Shown here: positions 25,368 through 33,102 of the stretch, one piece after another | Numbering within the stretch: the stretch's first letter is position 1 | How the letters are laid out: each line of letters opens with the position of its first letter | Assembly (NCBI RefSeq): GCF_017315735.1 | Contig: NZ_JAFLRK010000034.1 | Coordinates: 1-46,615, forward strand | Direction: 5' to 3' | DNA: 46,615 nucleotides | Source of the DNA: Paracoccus shandongensis | GTDB lineage: Bacteria > Pseudomonadota > Alphaproteobacteria > Rhodobacterales > Rhodobacteraceae | Made by a program: the position numbers and the translations under genes | The notes under the pieces: model-generated | Told to the model about the DNA's origin: nothing | Database searches by the model: none | What the model saw: the letters and a program-made list of their open reading frames with translations, nothing else

Positions 25368-26255
25368 ATGACCATGATCTTCGGCATCCCCGTCCAGGCG
25401 CTGATGGGCCAGCTTCTGGTCGGGCTGATCAACGGCAGCTTCTATGCGCTGCTGTCGCTTGGCCTTGCGGTGATCTTCGGCCTCTTGCGGGTGATCAACT
25501 TCGCCCATGGCGCGCAATACATGCTGGGCGCCTTCACCGCGCTGCTGCTGCTGACGGTAGGCGGCGTGAACTATTGGCTGGCGCTGGTCCTGGCCCCGCT
25601 GATCGTGGGCCTGTTCGGCGCGGTCATCGAACGGACCATGCTGTCGCGCCTCTACAAGCTGGACCCCCTTTACGGGCTTTTGTTCACCTTCGGCCTGGCG
25701 CTGGCGATCGAGGGGACGTTCCGGTATTTCTACGGCGCATCGGGGATGCCCTATGCCGCGCCCGGCGCGCTGACCGGGGCGGTGAACCTGGGCTTCATGT
25801 TCCTGCCCGTCTATCGCGGTTGGGTGGTGGTCGCCTCCCTGGTCGTCTGCCTGGGCGTCTGGTTCCTGATCGAGAAGACGAAGCTTGGCGCATACCTGCG
25901 CGCGGCGACGGAAAACCCGGTGCTGGTGCAAAGCTTCGGCGTGAACGTGCCCTTGCTCTTGACGCTGACCTATGCGCTTGGCGCGGGGCTTGCGGCCTTT
26001 GCGGGGGTGCTGGCCGCGCCCGTCTATCAGGTCAGCCCGCTGATGGGGTCGAACCTGATCATCATCGTCTTTGCCGTGGTGGTGGTCGGCGGCATGGGGT
26101 CGATCCTGGGGGCCATCGTCACCGGCTATCTGCTGGGCGTGGTCGAGGGGCTGACCAAGGTCTTCTACCCCGAGGCGTCCAACATCGTGATCTTCGTCAT
26201 CATGGCGATCGTCTTGATCCTGCGGCCCGCGGGCCTTTTCGGAAAGGATGCCTGA
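25368..26255 (+). CDS. livH: Liv-type ABC transporter permease (LivH)
   Basis: 295 residues with about eight helices; GLINGSFYALLSLGLAVIFG and LRVINFAHGAQYMLGAF are the hallmark N-terminal LivH segments. The start is ATG 25368, two bases after livF; ATG 25374 is an alternative. The C-terminal VVVVGGMGSILGAIVTGYLL and LILRPAGLFGKDA are also standard. It shares an eight-base overlap with livM. The longer open frame beginning at 24591 runs through livF in another frame and is not coding there. Confidence 0.9.
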   Translation: MTMIFGIPVQALMGQLLVGLINGSFYALLSLGLAVIFGLLRVINFAHGAQYMLGAFTALLLLTVGGVNYWLALVLAPLIVGLFGAVIERTMLSRLYKLDPLYGLLFTFGLALAIEGTFRYFYGASGMPYAAPGALTGAVNLGFMFLPVYRGWVVVASLVVCLGVWFLIEKTKLGAYLRAATENPVLVQSFGVNVPLLLTLTYALGAGLAAFAGVLAAPVYQVSPLMGSNLIIIVFAVVVVGGMGSILGAIVTGYLLGVVEGLTKVFYPEASNIVIFVIMAIVLILRPAGLFGKDA

Positions 26256-27255
26256 CATGGCCGGCAAAGCCGAACCCATCCCCACCGATCATGTCGCCAT
26301 CCACCCCAGGGCCGGGGCCATCCAGCTTGCGCTGCTGGCGGTGATCGGGGCCGCGCTGCTGCTGGCGCCGCAGTTCCTGTATCCGATCTTCCTGATGAAG
26401 CTTCTGGCCTTCGGGCTGTTCGCGGCGGCCTTCAACCTGCTGCTGGGCTATACGGGCCTGCTGTCCTTCGGCCATGCCACCTTCTTCGGGGGCGCGGCCT
26501 ATTTCACCGCCCATGCCGTCAAGGTCTGGGGCTGGCCGCCCGAGGCCGGGATCGCCCTGGGCGTTCTTGGCGCGGCGGCCCTGGGCCTGGTGATGGGCGC
26601 CATCGCCATCCGCCGCCAGGGCATCTATTTCGCCATGATCACGCTGGCCTTGTCGCAGATGTTCTTCTTCTTTTGCCTGCAGGCGGGCTTCACCCATGGC
26701 GAGGACGGCATCCAGTCCGTCCCGCGCGGCCGCCTGTTCGGGATCCTCGACCTGTCCGACACCATGACCATGTATTACTTTGTGCTGGCGGTCTTTGTCC
26801 TGGGCCTGCTGGTGATCTGGCGCTTCGTCAATTCGCCCTTCGGGATGATCCTGAAGTCGATCCGCGAAAACGAACAGCGCGCCATTTCGCTGGGCTATTC
26901 GGTCAGCCGCTACAAGCTGGGGGCCTTCGTAATGTCCGCCGCCCTGGCGGGGCTGGCGGGCGGCGTCAAGGCGCTGATCTTCCAGTTCGCCACCCTGACC
27001 GACGTGTCCTGGCAGATGTCGGGAGAGGTGATCCTGATGACCCTTCTGGGCGGCATCGGCACGCTGGCGGGGCCGGTCGTGGGCGCGGGGCTGGTGGTGA
27101 CGTTGCAGAACTACCTCGCCACCTCGGACTTTCCGGTGACGATCATCACGGGCGTCGTGTTCATGGTCTGCGTGCTGGTCTTCCGGCGCGGGCTGGTGGG
27201 GGAATTCTTCGCCAGCAGGCTGGGCCGCAAGCTGGGCTTCCGCGCGGAAAGCTAG
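26248..27255 (+). CDS. livM: Liv-type ABC transporter permease (LivM)
   Basis: 335 residues, about nine to ten helices. AFNLLLGYTGLLSFGHATFF, AIRRQGIYFAMITLALSQMF and SPFGMILKSIRENEQRAISL are conserved LivM blocks, the last being the cytoplasmic coupling loop. ATG 26248 overlaps the livH end; ATG 26257 (MAGKAEPI) is an equally possible start. The stop TAG at 27253-27255 is shared with the opposite-strand stop of the next gene, CTAG at 27252-27255, so the two operons end on the same four bases with no terminator between them. Confidence 0.9.
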   Translation: MPDMAGKAEPIPTDHVAIHPRAGAIQLALLAVIGAALLLAPQFLYPIFLMKLLAFGLFAAAFNLLLGYTGLLSFGHATFFGGAAYFTAHAVKVWGWPPEAGIALGVLGAAALGLVMGAIAIRRQGIYFAMITLALSQMFFFFCLQAGFTHGEDGIQSVPRGRLFGILDLSDTMTMYYFVLAVFVLGLLVIWRFVNSPFGMILKSIRENEQRAISLGYSVSRYKLGAFVMSAALAGLAGGVKALIFQFATLTDVSWQMSGEVILMTLLGGIGTLAGPVVGAGLVVTLQNYLATSDFPVTIITGVVFMVCVLVFRRGLVGEFFASRLGRKLGFRAES

Positions 27256-27842
27256 GCCCCCGCCAGCCGCGCCGGATGGCCCGCCAGCCGCAAGGGGGCG
27301 GCGTCCAGGCGCGCGGCCTCGGCCGCGTCATGCGTGACCAGGACCAGCCCCGCGCCGCTGCGGTCCAGAAGCCGCGCGGTCAGGTCCATCATCCGGCCCG
27401 CCGTGTCGGGGTCGAGGCTGGCGAAGGGCTCGTCCATCAGCAGGATGTCGGGTTCGGCGGCAAAGGCGCGGGCCAGCGACAGGCGGCGCTGCTGGCCCAG
27501 GGACAGCTGGCGGGGAAACTTGTCCTCGTGCCCGGCCAGCCCGACTTCGGCCAGCAGGGCGCGGGCGGCGGCCTCCGGGCAGCCCGTGGGCAGGGTGATG
27601 TTGGCCGCCGCCCGCCGCCAGGGCAGCAGGGTGGGTTCCTGAAAGACCATCGCCAGCCGTTCCCGCCGGTCCAGCCGCCCCTGGAAATCGCGGTCCAGCC
27701 CCGCCAGGATGCGCAGAAGCGTCGATTTGCCGATCCCCGAGGGCCCCAGGATCGCCACCCGCCGCCCGCGTTCGACCGACAGGTCCAGCGCGCCCAGGAC
27801 CGGGCGTCCGGCAAAGGATTTTCCCGCCAGCTCAAGCCTCAT
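27252..27842 (-). CDS. NitT/TauT-type ABC transporter ATPase
   Basis: 196 residues, short for this family (about 240-260), mainly at the C-terminus. Walker A GPSGIGKST, Q-loop MVFQEPTLLPWRRAAANI (the WRT-type pattern of SsuB/TauB), signature LSLGQQRRLSLARAF (Gly-Gly replaced by Leu-Gly), Walker B ILLMDEPFASLD and H-loop LVTHD. The start at 27842 (MRLELAGKSF) overlaps the permease end by 11 bases. It would drive the permease at 27832-28605. The substrate is not evident; sulfonates, nitrate, cyanate, pyrimidine precursors and others share this family. Its 3' end meets livM in a shared CTAG. Confidence 0.82.
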   Translation of the reverse strand: MRLELAGKSFAGRPVLGALDLSVERGRRVAILGPSGIGKSTLLRILAGLDRDFQGRLDRRERLAMVFQEPTLLPWRRAAANITLPTGCPEAAARALLAEVGLAGHEDKFPRQLSLGQQRRLSLARAFAAEPDILLMDEPFASLDPDTAGRMMDLTARLLDRSGAGLVLVTHDAAEAARLDAAPLRLAGHPARLAGA

Positions 27843-28605
27843 CGCGGCGCCAGCGGTTCGCCCGCCCCTCCCACGGGCGCAGGACAAGAAGGTCGATCCC
27901 CAGCATCACCGCGACAAAGGCCAGCGCCCAGGCCAGCACCCCCGCCACGTCGAAGCTGGAAAACAAGAGGTGGATCTTGAACCCCACCCCGTTCGAGCGG
28001 CCCAGGAATTCCACCACCAGCACGATCTTCCAGATAAGCGAGATCCCCGCCCGCGCCGCCGCCGCGACATGGGGGGCAAGCTGGGGCAGCACCACATGGC
28101 GCAGCCGCGCCCAGGGCCCCATGCGAAAGGCCCGCGCCATGTCGTCCAGATCCGGGCGCAGCGCGCGGCTGCCTTCGCGCAGCATGACGGTGGTCAGGGG
28201 GATCTTGTTCAGCGCCACGGCGGTTACCGCCGCGACCTCGTTCAGGCCGATCCAGACATAGGCCAGCACGATCACCACCAGCGCCGGGATGTTCAGCGCG
28301 ATCACCAACAGGGGGTTCAGCCAGTGGTCCGCCGTCCGCGACCGCCCCATCCACAGCCCAAGCGCCACCCCCGCCGTCATGGCGATGGCAAAGCTGGCCG
28401 CCACCCGCAGCAGCGTCGCCCCCGCGTGCAGCCACAATTCCCCCGACGCCGCCAGCGCCCCGATCCGCCCCGCGACCGCCAGGGGCGAGGGCATGGTGCG
28501 CGCATCGCCCGCCCAGGCCGCCGCCGCCCACCACAGCGCCAGCAGCAGCAGGACCGACGACAGGCCCGGCACCAGCCCGGGGCGCGGGGGGACCGTCCTA
28601 TTCAC
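27832..28605 (-). CDS. NitT/TauT-type ABC transporter permease
   Basis: 257 residues with about six helices, from GTG 28605 (VNRTVPPRPG). The coupling loop reads DLDDMARAFRMGPWARLRHVVLPQ, the EAA motif of SsuC/TauC-like permeases, and is followed by AARAGISLIWKIVLVVEFLG, also standard for that group. The GTG overlaps the binding-protein stop by eight bases. It is an inner-membrane subunit working with the ATPase at 27252-27842. Confidence 0.84.
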   Translation of the reverse strand: MNRTVPPRPGLVPGLSSVLLLLALWWAAAAWAGDARTMPSPLAVAGRIGALAASGELWLHAGATLLRVAASFAIAMTAGVALGLWMGRSRTADHWLNPLLVIALNIPALVVIVLAYVWIGLNEVAAVTAVALNKIPLTTVMLREGSRALRPDLDDMARAFRMGPWARLRHVVLPQLAPHVAAAARAGISLIWKIVLVVEFLGRSNGVGFKIHLLFSSFDVAGVLAWALAFVAVMLGIDLLVLRPWEGRANRWRRDEA

Positions 28606-29587
28606 CTTGCCAGAACAGCCCCTCCGGCAAGGCGGTCAGCCCGCCGGTCAGGTCGGCGCCGCCCAGGTCGGCCAGCACGGAAAACAGCGCCTGCGCGTCA
28701 GCGGCATCGACCGGGCCTTCCGGCGGGATCCCCGCCCGCCAGCCGTCGCGCAGGGCGGCGAATTCGGCATCCGAGGCGGCGTTCATCAGGGGCCGCAGAT
28801 CCTGCCAGGCGTCGTCGTCGGTGGCCAGCAGTTCCTTGGCCTGGCGCGAGGCGCGCGCCAGCCCGCGCGCCAGCGCCGGATTGTCCGCGATCCAGCCGTC
28901 GCGCAGGACATAGCCCAGCAGGGGCGTGTCGGGATCCAGCCCCAAGCCCTGGGCTGCCTCTGCCACGCTGACGATCCGGCGCATCCCGCCCGCCTCCATC
29001 ACCGCCATGAAATGCCAGAAGGTGATCGCGCCATCGACCTCGCCCGTCTCGGTGGCGTGCTGGATCATCGGGGGCGCGCCGAAGACCTGCTCGGTCACCT
29101 CGGCCAGGTCGTGGCCGGTTTCCTTGCGGTGCCAGGCGCGCAGGATCAGCCAGCTCTTGTCCAGGGGCCCGCCCGCGATGCCGATGCGCCGGCCTTCCAG
29201 GTCGGCCAGCGTCCGGGCGGGGCTGCCCTGCGGCACCACCAGCCCGCCCACGGCGGTCGAATAGGGCCAGAATGTGAAGGGCGCGCCCCCCGCCCGCTGC
29301 ACCGCCACCCAGATCCAGTCCGAGACGATCGCATCGACCTGCCCGCCCTGCATGGCGACCTGCGTGGCGGGATTGCCTGCCAGCGCCAGGGTGCGCAGTT
29401 CAAACCCGTTCCGGCGGTCAAGGCCCCGGTCGCGGATGGTCTGCAGCTCCCAGGTCACCGTGCCGTTTTCAAGAACGCCGATGGTGATCGGGGGCAGGTC
29501 CGCCGGTGCCTGTGCCGCGCCGGACCCGGCCAGCGCCAGAAGCCCCACGGCCAGCGATGCGATCCGGCCCCGCCACGTCACGCGCAT
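28598..29587 (-). CDS. NitT/TauT-type ABC transporter substrate-binding protein
   Basis: 329 residues. The start at 29587 (MRVTWRGRIASLAVGLLALA) follows GGGGGA and opens a Sec signal peptide ending near GAAQA. The mature part, ITIGVLENGTVTWELQTIRD then ALAGNPATQVAMQGGQVDAI, has the NMT1/SsuA-like fold pattern in which a Gly-rich strand is followed by a dynamic second lobe (VVPQGSPARTLADLEGRRIG). It binds the solute in the periplasm for the permease and ATPase that follow. Ligand unknown; the lack of sulfonate enzymes next to it leaves sulfonate uptake unproven. The promoter should lie in 29588-29690. Confidence 0.8.
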   Translation of the reverse strand: MRVTWRGRIASLAVGLLALAGSGAAQAPADLPPITIGVLENGTVTWELQTIRDRGLDRRNGFELRTLALAGNPATQVAMQGGQVDAIVSDWIWVAVQRAGGAPFTFWPYSTAVGGLVVPQGSPARTLADLEGRRIGIAGGPLDKSWLILRAWHRKETGHDLAEVTEQVFGAPPMIQHATETGEVDGAITFWHFMAVMEAGGMRRIVSVAEAAQGLGLDPDTPLLGYVLRDGWIADNPALARGLARASRQAKELLATDDDAWQDLRPLMNAASDAEFAALRDGWRAGIPPEGPVDAADAQALFSVLADLGGADLTGGLTALPEGLFWQGE

Positions 29588-29694
29588 GGTTTTTCCCCCT
29601 GGTTTCATCGCGCGGGCAGCGTGGCACGGCCCGGGGCCGTCCACAATCGCCCAGAAGTCGCAGCGCCATTCGGGTTTTCTTTCGGGCCTCTTTC

Positions 29695-29735
29695 AAAAAA
29701 CCGCCCGTCGTCCTTTCGCTATGCCGCGAAAGACG
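29695..29735 (-). terminator. Intrinsic terminator downstream of the H-NS gene
   Basis: Reading the minus strand, CTTTCGC-GGCATA-GCGAAAG (29713-29732) gives a perfect 7-bp stem, extended by GCCGTC pairing with GACGGGC. A run of six T at 29700-29695 follows. It lies 54 bases after the stop of the H-NS-like gene, the best intrinsic terminator I found in the window. Confidence 0.6.
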
Positions 29736-29788
29736 GCGCAATTCCCGGCGATCAAACCGCCGCGCCGCTTTTGCAAGGGCTCGCCGGT

Positions 29789-30103
29789 TCAGATCGCGAA
29801 ATCGTCCAGCGACTTTCCGGCCGCCAGGGCCTCGACGATCCAGCCCGGCTTGCGGCCCCGGCCGGTCCAGGTCATGGCGGGGTTTTCGGGATGGCGGTAC
29901 CGGGCCTCGCCGGGGCTGCGTTTGCCGGGCTGCGCGGCGATCATCTCCTCCAGCGAGGAAAAGCCTGCGGCCCGGGCAATCTCGGTCGCCTTCTGGATCG
30001 CCTGTTTCTTTTGGCGGCTTTCGTAATCCGCAATGGCCGCCGCCGATTTCCGGTTGATCTCTTTCAACTGGTCCAGCGTCAGTTCATTGTAATTGATGTC
30101 CAT
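29789..30103 (-). CDS. H-NS family nucleoid-associated protein
   Basis: 104 residues from ATG 30103 (MDINYNELTLDQLKEINRKS), which has GGGGGA at the correct spacing; the upstream ATG at 30130 lacks one. The N-terminal half is helical and rich in Lys/Glu/Gln, the oligomerisation coiled coil. The C-terminus has the H-NS DNA-binding core MTWTGRGRKPGWIVEAL. Such proteins silence AT-rich or foreign DNA. It is encoded 0.6 kb from the replication module, as is common for plasmid-borne H-NS homologues that hide the replicon from the host. It is a single gene with its own terminator. Confidence 0.85.
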   Translation of the reverse strand: MDINYNELTLDQLKEINRKSAAAIADYESRQKKQAIQKATEIARAAGFSSLEEMIAAQPGKRSPGEARYRHPENPAMTWTGRGRKPGWIVEALAAGKSLDDFAI

Positions 30104-30273
30104 GGCAGTCCCCCTGATGATTTTCGCCACCGATAATCCAGGGACCGCCCTTTGGAAAGGCTTTCAAATAGCGCCGCCAATCGGCCATGCAGAAAGGCCC
30201 CGGAAAGCGGGCGGATAATGCAGTATCGTGCAAAGGGGAAACGATGCCCGCTGTTCCTGGACGCCGCCGCGCT

Positions 30274-30588
30274 TCAGGCGCGGGTCCGGGGGGCGGCGTC
30301 CTTCAGCGCCCTGGCAAGGCGGGCGCCGTCCTGCTGCGCCGCGTCCAGCAGCTTGCGGGCATAGTCGCTCTGGACGGCGGCGGCCTCGGTCGGCAGGTGG
30401 ACATGGGCCAGGTTGCGCAGGCATTCCGCGCGCAGCTCGGCCATCCGCGCCAGGCCCAGCAGCGTTTCGCGCCACAGAACCTCCTGCATCCGCAAGGGCC
30501 ACAACAGCGCCTCGGGCAGGCTGTCGGCCATCCCCGGGACATCCGGCAAAGCGGGCCTGTCCGGCCCTGCGGTCTTGTGGTTTTTCAT
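30274..30588 (-). CDS. Small helical protein of unknown function
   Basis: 104 residues, not recognised. The start at 30588 (MKNHKTAGPDRPALPD) is chosen because AGGA lies eight bases upstream; for the ATG at 30594 it would be too close. The sequence from about residue 25 is strongly helical and amphipathic: MADSLPEALLWPLRMQEVLW, then LARMAELRAECLRNLAHVHL and DYARKLLDAAQQDGARLARA. There are no cysteine motifs or membrane segments. The heptad-like Leu spacing and Trp residues resemble phasin-type or small coiled-coil proteins, but I would not name it. It lies between the H-NS-like gene and the replication initiator on the same strand, with 170 bases on one side and 87 on the other. Confidence 0.6.
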   Translation of the reverse strand: MKNHKTAGPDRPALPDVPGMADSLPEALLWPLRMQEVLWRETLLGLARMAELRAECLRNLAHVHLPTEAAAVQSDYARKLLDAAQQDGARLARALKDAAPRTRA

Positions 30589-30675
30589 GTCCATGATCCT
30601 GCTGCTGAAGCGCCAAGGATAGGACCGCAACCGTCCGCGCAGCCTTGATGCATGTCAAGACAGGTCAGCGCCGCC

Positions 30676-31359
30676 TCAGCCGCCCTGCCCCGCCTCGACC
30701 CGCACCCCCGTGCCGCCCGCGCGGCGGACGGCGGTGCGCAGCCGCTCCAGCAGATGGGTGCGCAGATAGGCGGCGTGGAACCGGCTGGGGGCGACCAGCA
30801 GCAGGCAGCCTCCCTCGACTCCGCCATCCACAAGGCCCGCGAACCAGGCGTCGAACAGCGCCCGGTCCTCGGCCGCCAGATGCGCGCGGGCCGCGCCCCA
30901 CAGGCCCTCGGCCGCCGCGACCTCGGGGCGGCGGAAGGGGACCACGGTGCGGTCGGGGGCGGGCGCGTCACCCTCGCCCCCCATGCGGGCCACATAGTCG
31001 GGCCCGATATTCGGCCAGGCGGGGCGGCTGTCCAGCAGGATGCGGTCCAGATCCAGCCCCAGGATCGACACCCGGCCCCGCGCCCCCTGCCGCTTGACGG
31101 TGATCCAGCCAAGCGCCCGCAGCCGTGCCATGTCGCGCTTGACGGTGCGTTCGTCCACGCACCACAGCCGGGCGATCTCGCGCTGGCCCACCACCAGCTC
31201 GTCCGCCTGCCAGTTGTAGCGCGTGGTGATCAGCGCCATCAGACGCAGCACCAGCCGCTGGTCGGCCGGATCGCCGGCCAGGGCGTGGGCCATCATGGCC
31301 GACAGGATGTCGTATTTCTTTGCCGCCGCCTCTCGGCCGACGGCACGGATCCGCTGCAT
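30676..31359 (-). CDS. DnaA-like plasmid replication initiator
   Basis: 227 residues. The N-terminal half has a winged helix: LVVGQREIARLWCVDERTVK followed by DMARLRALGWITVKRQGARG. The C-terminal 75 residues match the pattern of the DnaA N-terminal domain (LFDAWFAGLVDG, then CLLLVAPSRFHAAYLRTHLL, where chromosomal DnaA has aPNrFv...i...Y). This combination is the DnaA-like replicase type described for Rhodobacterales plasmids. It would bind the adjacent repeats at 31549-31639 and start replication of this replicon. Divergent from parA across 435 bases. The start at 31359 has AAGGG just upstream. Confidence 0.8.
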   Translation of the reverse strand: MQRIRAVGREAAAKKYDILSAMMAHALAGDPADQRLVLRLMALITTRYNWQADELVVGQREIARLWCVDERTVKRDMARLRALGWITVKRQGARGRVSILGLDLDRILLDSRPAWPNIGPDYVARMGGEGDAPAPDRTVVPFRRPEVAAAEGLWGAARAHLAAEDRALFDAWFAGLVDGGVEGGCLLLVAPSRFHAAYLRTHLLERLRTAVRRAGGTGVRVEAGQGG

Positions 31360-31548
31360 CGCCCTTGTCCCGCCTTGTGTTCGAACTGCCCCTGCGGTGA
31401 CGCCCTTCCTGTTTCCAAAGGCCGCTTCAAACGCTTTTCGTCATCGCCCCCTCATTTGCGTCCAGCCTTTCGATTCTGTCAAGAGATTCGGCCCGTTGCG
31501 CATCTGCCGCCCGCTTGATGCAGGAAAGAAATCGGTATCATTGGTATA

Positions 31549-31639
31549 GGGGGACATACAGCGTGTCCCCCATTTGGACGCTGATGTCCCCCAATCCCTC
31601 GAGGCAGCCTGCCGGCTGTCCCCCAATTATTGTGTCCCG
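31549..31639. repeat. Origin-like GGGGGACA/TGTCCCCC repeats between rep and parA
   Basis: GGGGGACA (31549-31556), spacer TACAGCG, TGTCCCCC (31564-31571) make a perfect inverted repeat with 8-bp arms. Further direct copies of TGTCCCCC lie at 31585-31592 and 31617-31624, the last followed by AATTAT. A partial TGTCCCG is at 31633. CCCCCA(A)T follows three copies. They sit in a relatively AT-rich 435-base gap between the initiator and parA, as expected for iterons or partition sites. No standard DnaA box (TTATCCACA) was seen. Confidence 0.65.
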
Positions 31640-31794
31640 TGCCGCAACGCCCCGCGCGCGCTGAATGACCGATTCGCGCAACGGCTGCTGCGCTTGTGCT
31701 AGACTGCGCCTTCAGTGAACTTGCCTTTTGCCAAGAACGCAAATCCAGCGTAAAAGCGGAGCAGACGACGATCAGCGTCCTTTGCGACAGGCCC

Positions 31795-33102
31795 ATGATG
31801 TACACGCACCAAGACCTTTCCCGCCTGCAGGCCCAGTCCCTGAAGATGCAGGGATGGATCCGCCGCCAGACTTTCAGCCCGGACAACGAAAAGACCCTGC
31901 GCCGATTCTCAAGCTGGGAGGTGGCCGAGCTGATCTTCCGCATGAACCAGTCAACCTTCCGGGGCAAGCTGGCCGCCGACCCGAACCTTCCCGGCGGGGA
32001 AGTTGAGGAGGACGGTCGCCAGCGGTGGTTTTCCTTGGACGAGATCAATGAACTGCGCCGCCGCATCCGCGTCAGCAAGAAATCCCTGATGCCGCCGCGC
32101 CCGGCGAACCGCCGCGCCTTCCGCGCAGCCATCGCCAACTTCAAGGGCGGCGCGGGCAAGTCCACGGTGGCCCTGCATTTCGCCCATGCCGCAGCCCTTG
32201 ACGGATACCGGGTGCTGGTGGTCGATTTCGACCCTCAGGCCACGCTGTCCCATTCGATGGGCCTGAACGACGTGGGCGAGGATCACACCGTCTGGGGCAT
32301 CATGGCCCGCGACCTGGAGCGTGAAACCGACCGCATGAACGCCGCCGCCGAAGGCGCCGAAAGCGGCACCGCCCTGCCCCGGCGCAAGCTGCCTGCCTCG
32401 ATCCGCGACATGGGCCTCGGCTCGCTGCGTCCCGCCGACTTCATCAAGCCGACCGCCTGGCCCACCATCGACATCGTGCCCAGTTGCGCCAACGCGGCCT
32501 TTGTGGAATTCGCAAGCGCCCAGTACCGGCACCTGAATCCCGAATGGACCTTCTTCGGCGCCGTGTCCCGATTCCTGGACAGCCTGCCGGACGATGCTTA
32601 CGACCTGATCCTGTTCGACTGCCCGCCCGCCATCGGCTATCAATCCATGAACGCGGTCTTCGCGGCCGACATGCTCTATATCCCATCGGGCCCTGGCTAT
32701 TGGGAATACGACTCGACCACCAGCTTCATCGGCCAGTTGGCCGAGGCGCTGGAGGATCTGTCCCATGGTTTCGAAAACTTCCCCACAGGGAAGATCGCCC
32801 TGCCCAAGGCCTTTGCGGATATCCGCTTCCTGATGACGCGGTTCGAACCCGCCAACGAATTGCACCAGGCCATGCTGGGCGCCTTCCGCCAGGTCTTCGG
32901 CGACCGCATGGCCCGGCATCCCATCGAACTGACCCGCGCCGTCGAACAGTCGGGGCGCTTTCTCAGTTCCGTTTATGAAATCGACTATCGTGAGATGACG
33001 CGCGGCACCTGGCGGCGCGCGCGCGCGACCTTTGATCAGGCTTACGAGGAATTCCGATCCCATGTGCTGGCTGCCTGGGACAAGCTGGAGGACAATGCAT
33101 GA
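31795..33102 (+). CDS. parA: ParA/RepA-type partition ATPase
   Basis: 435 residues from ATG 31795 (or 31798); the frame is open further up but only from 31795 is the N-terminal DNA-binding region complete. Residues about 1-115 form a MerR-like HTH region (SSWEVAELIFRMNQSTFRGK). The ATPase has the deviant Walker A IANFKGGAGKSTVALHFAHA with the signature lysine, and Walker B-like YDLILFDCPPAIGYQSMNAV. It drives plasmid segregation with ParB and is likely autorepressed through its N-terminal domain. It overlaps parB by ATGA. Its own promoter and operator should be within 31640-31794. Confidence 0.9.
   Translation: MMYTHQDLSRLQAQSLKMQGWIRRQTFSPDNEKTLRRFSSWEVAELIFRMNQSTFRGKLAADPNLPGGEVEEDGRQRWFSLDEINELRRRIRVSKKSLMPPRPANRRAFRAAIANFKGGAGKSTVALHFAHAAALDGYRVLVVDFDPQATLSHSMGLNDVGEDHTVWGIMARDLERETDRMNAAAEGAESGTALPRRKLPASIRDMGLGSLRPADFIKPTAWPTIDIVPSCANAAFVEFASAQYRHLNPEWTFFGAVSRFLDSLPDDAYDLILFDCPPAIGYQSMNAVFAADMLYIPSGPGYWEYDSTTSFIGQLAEALEDLSHGFENFPTGKIALPKAFADIRFLMTRFEPANELHQAMLGAFRQVFGDRMARHPIELTRAVEQSGRFLSSVYEIDYREMTRGTWRRARATFDQAYEEFRSHVLAAWDKLEDNA

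Noticed and set aside
27252..29587. Naming the NitT/TauT-type importer as tauABC because tpa is near
   Set aside because: The family covers many substrates, the operon is separate and convergent, and no sulfonate-specific residue could be confirmed.
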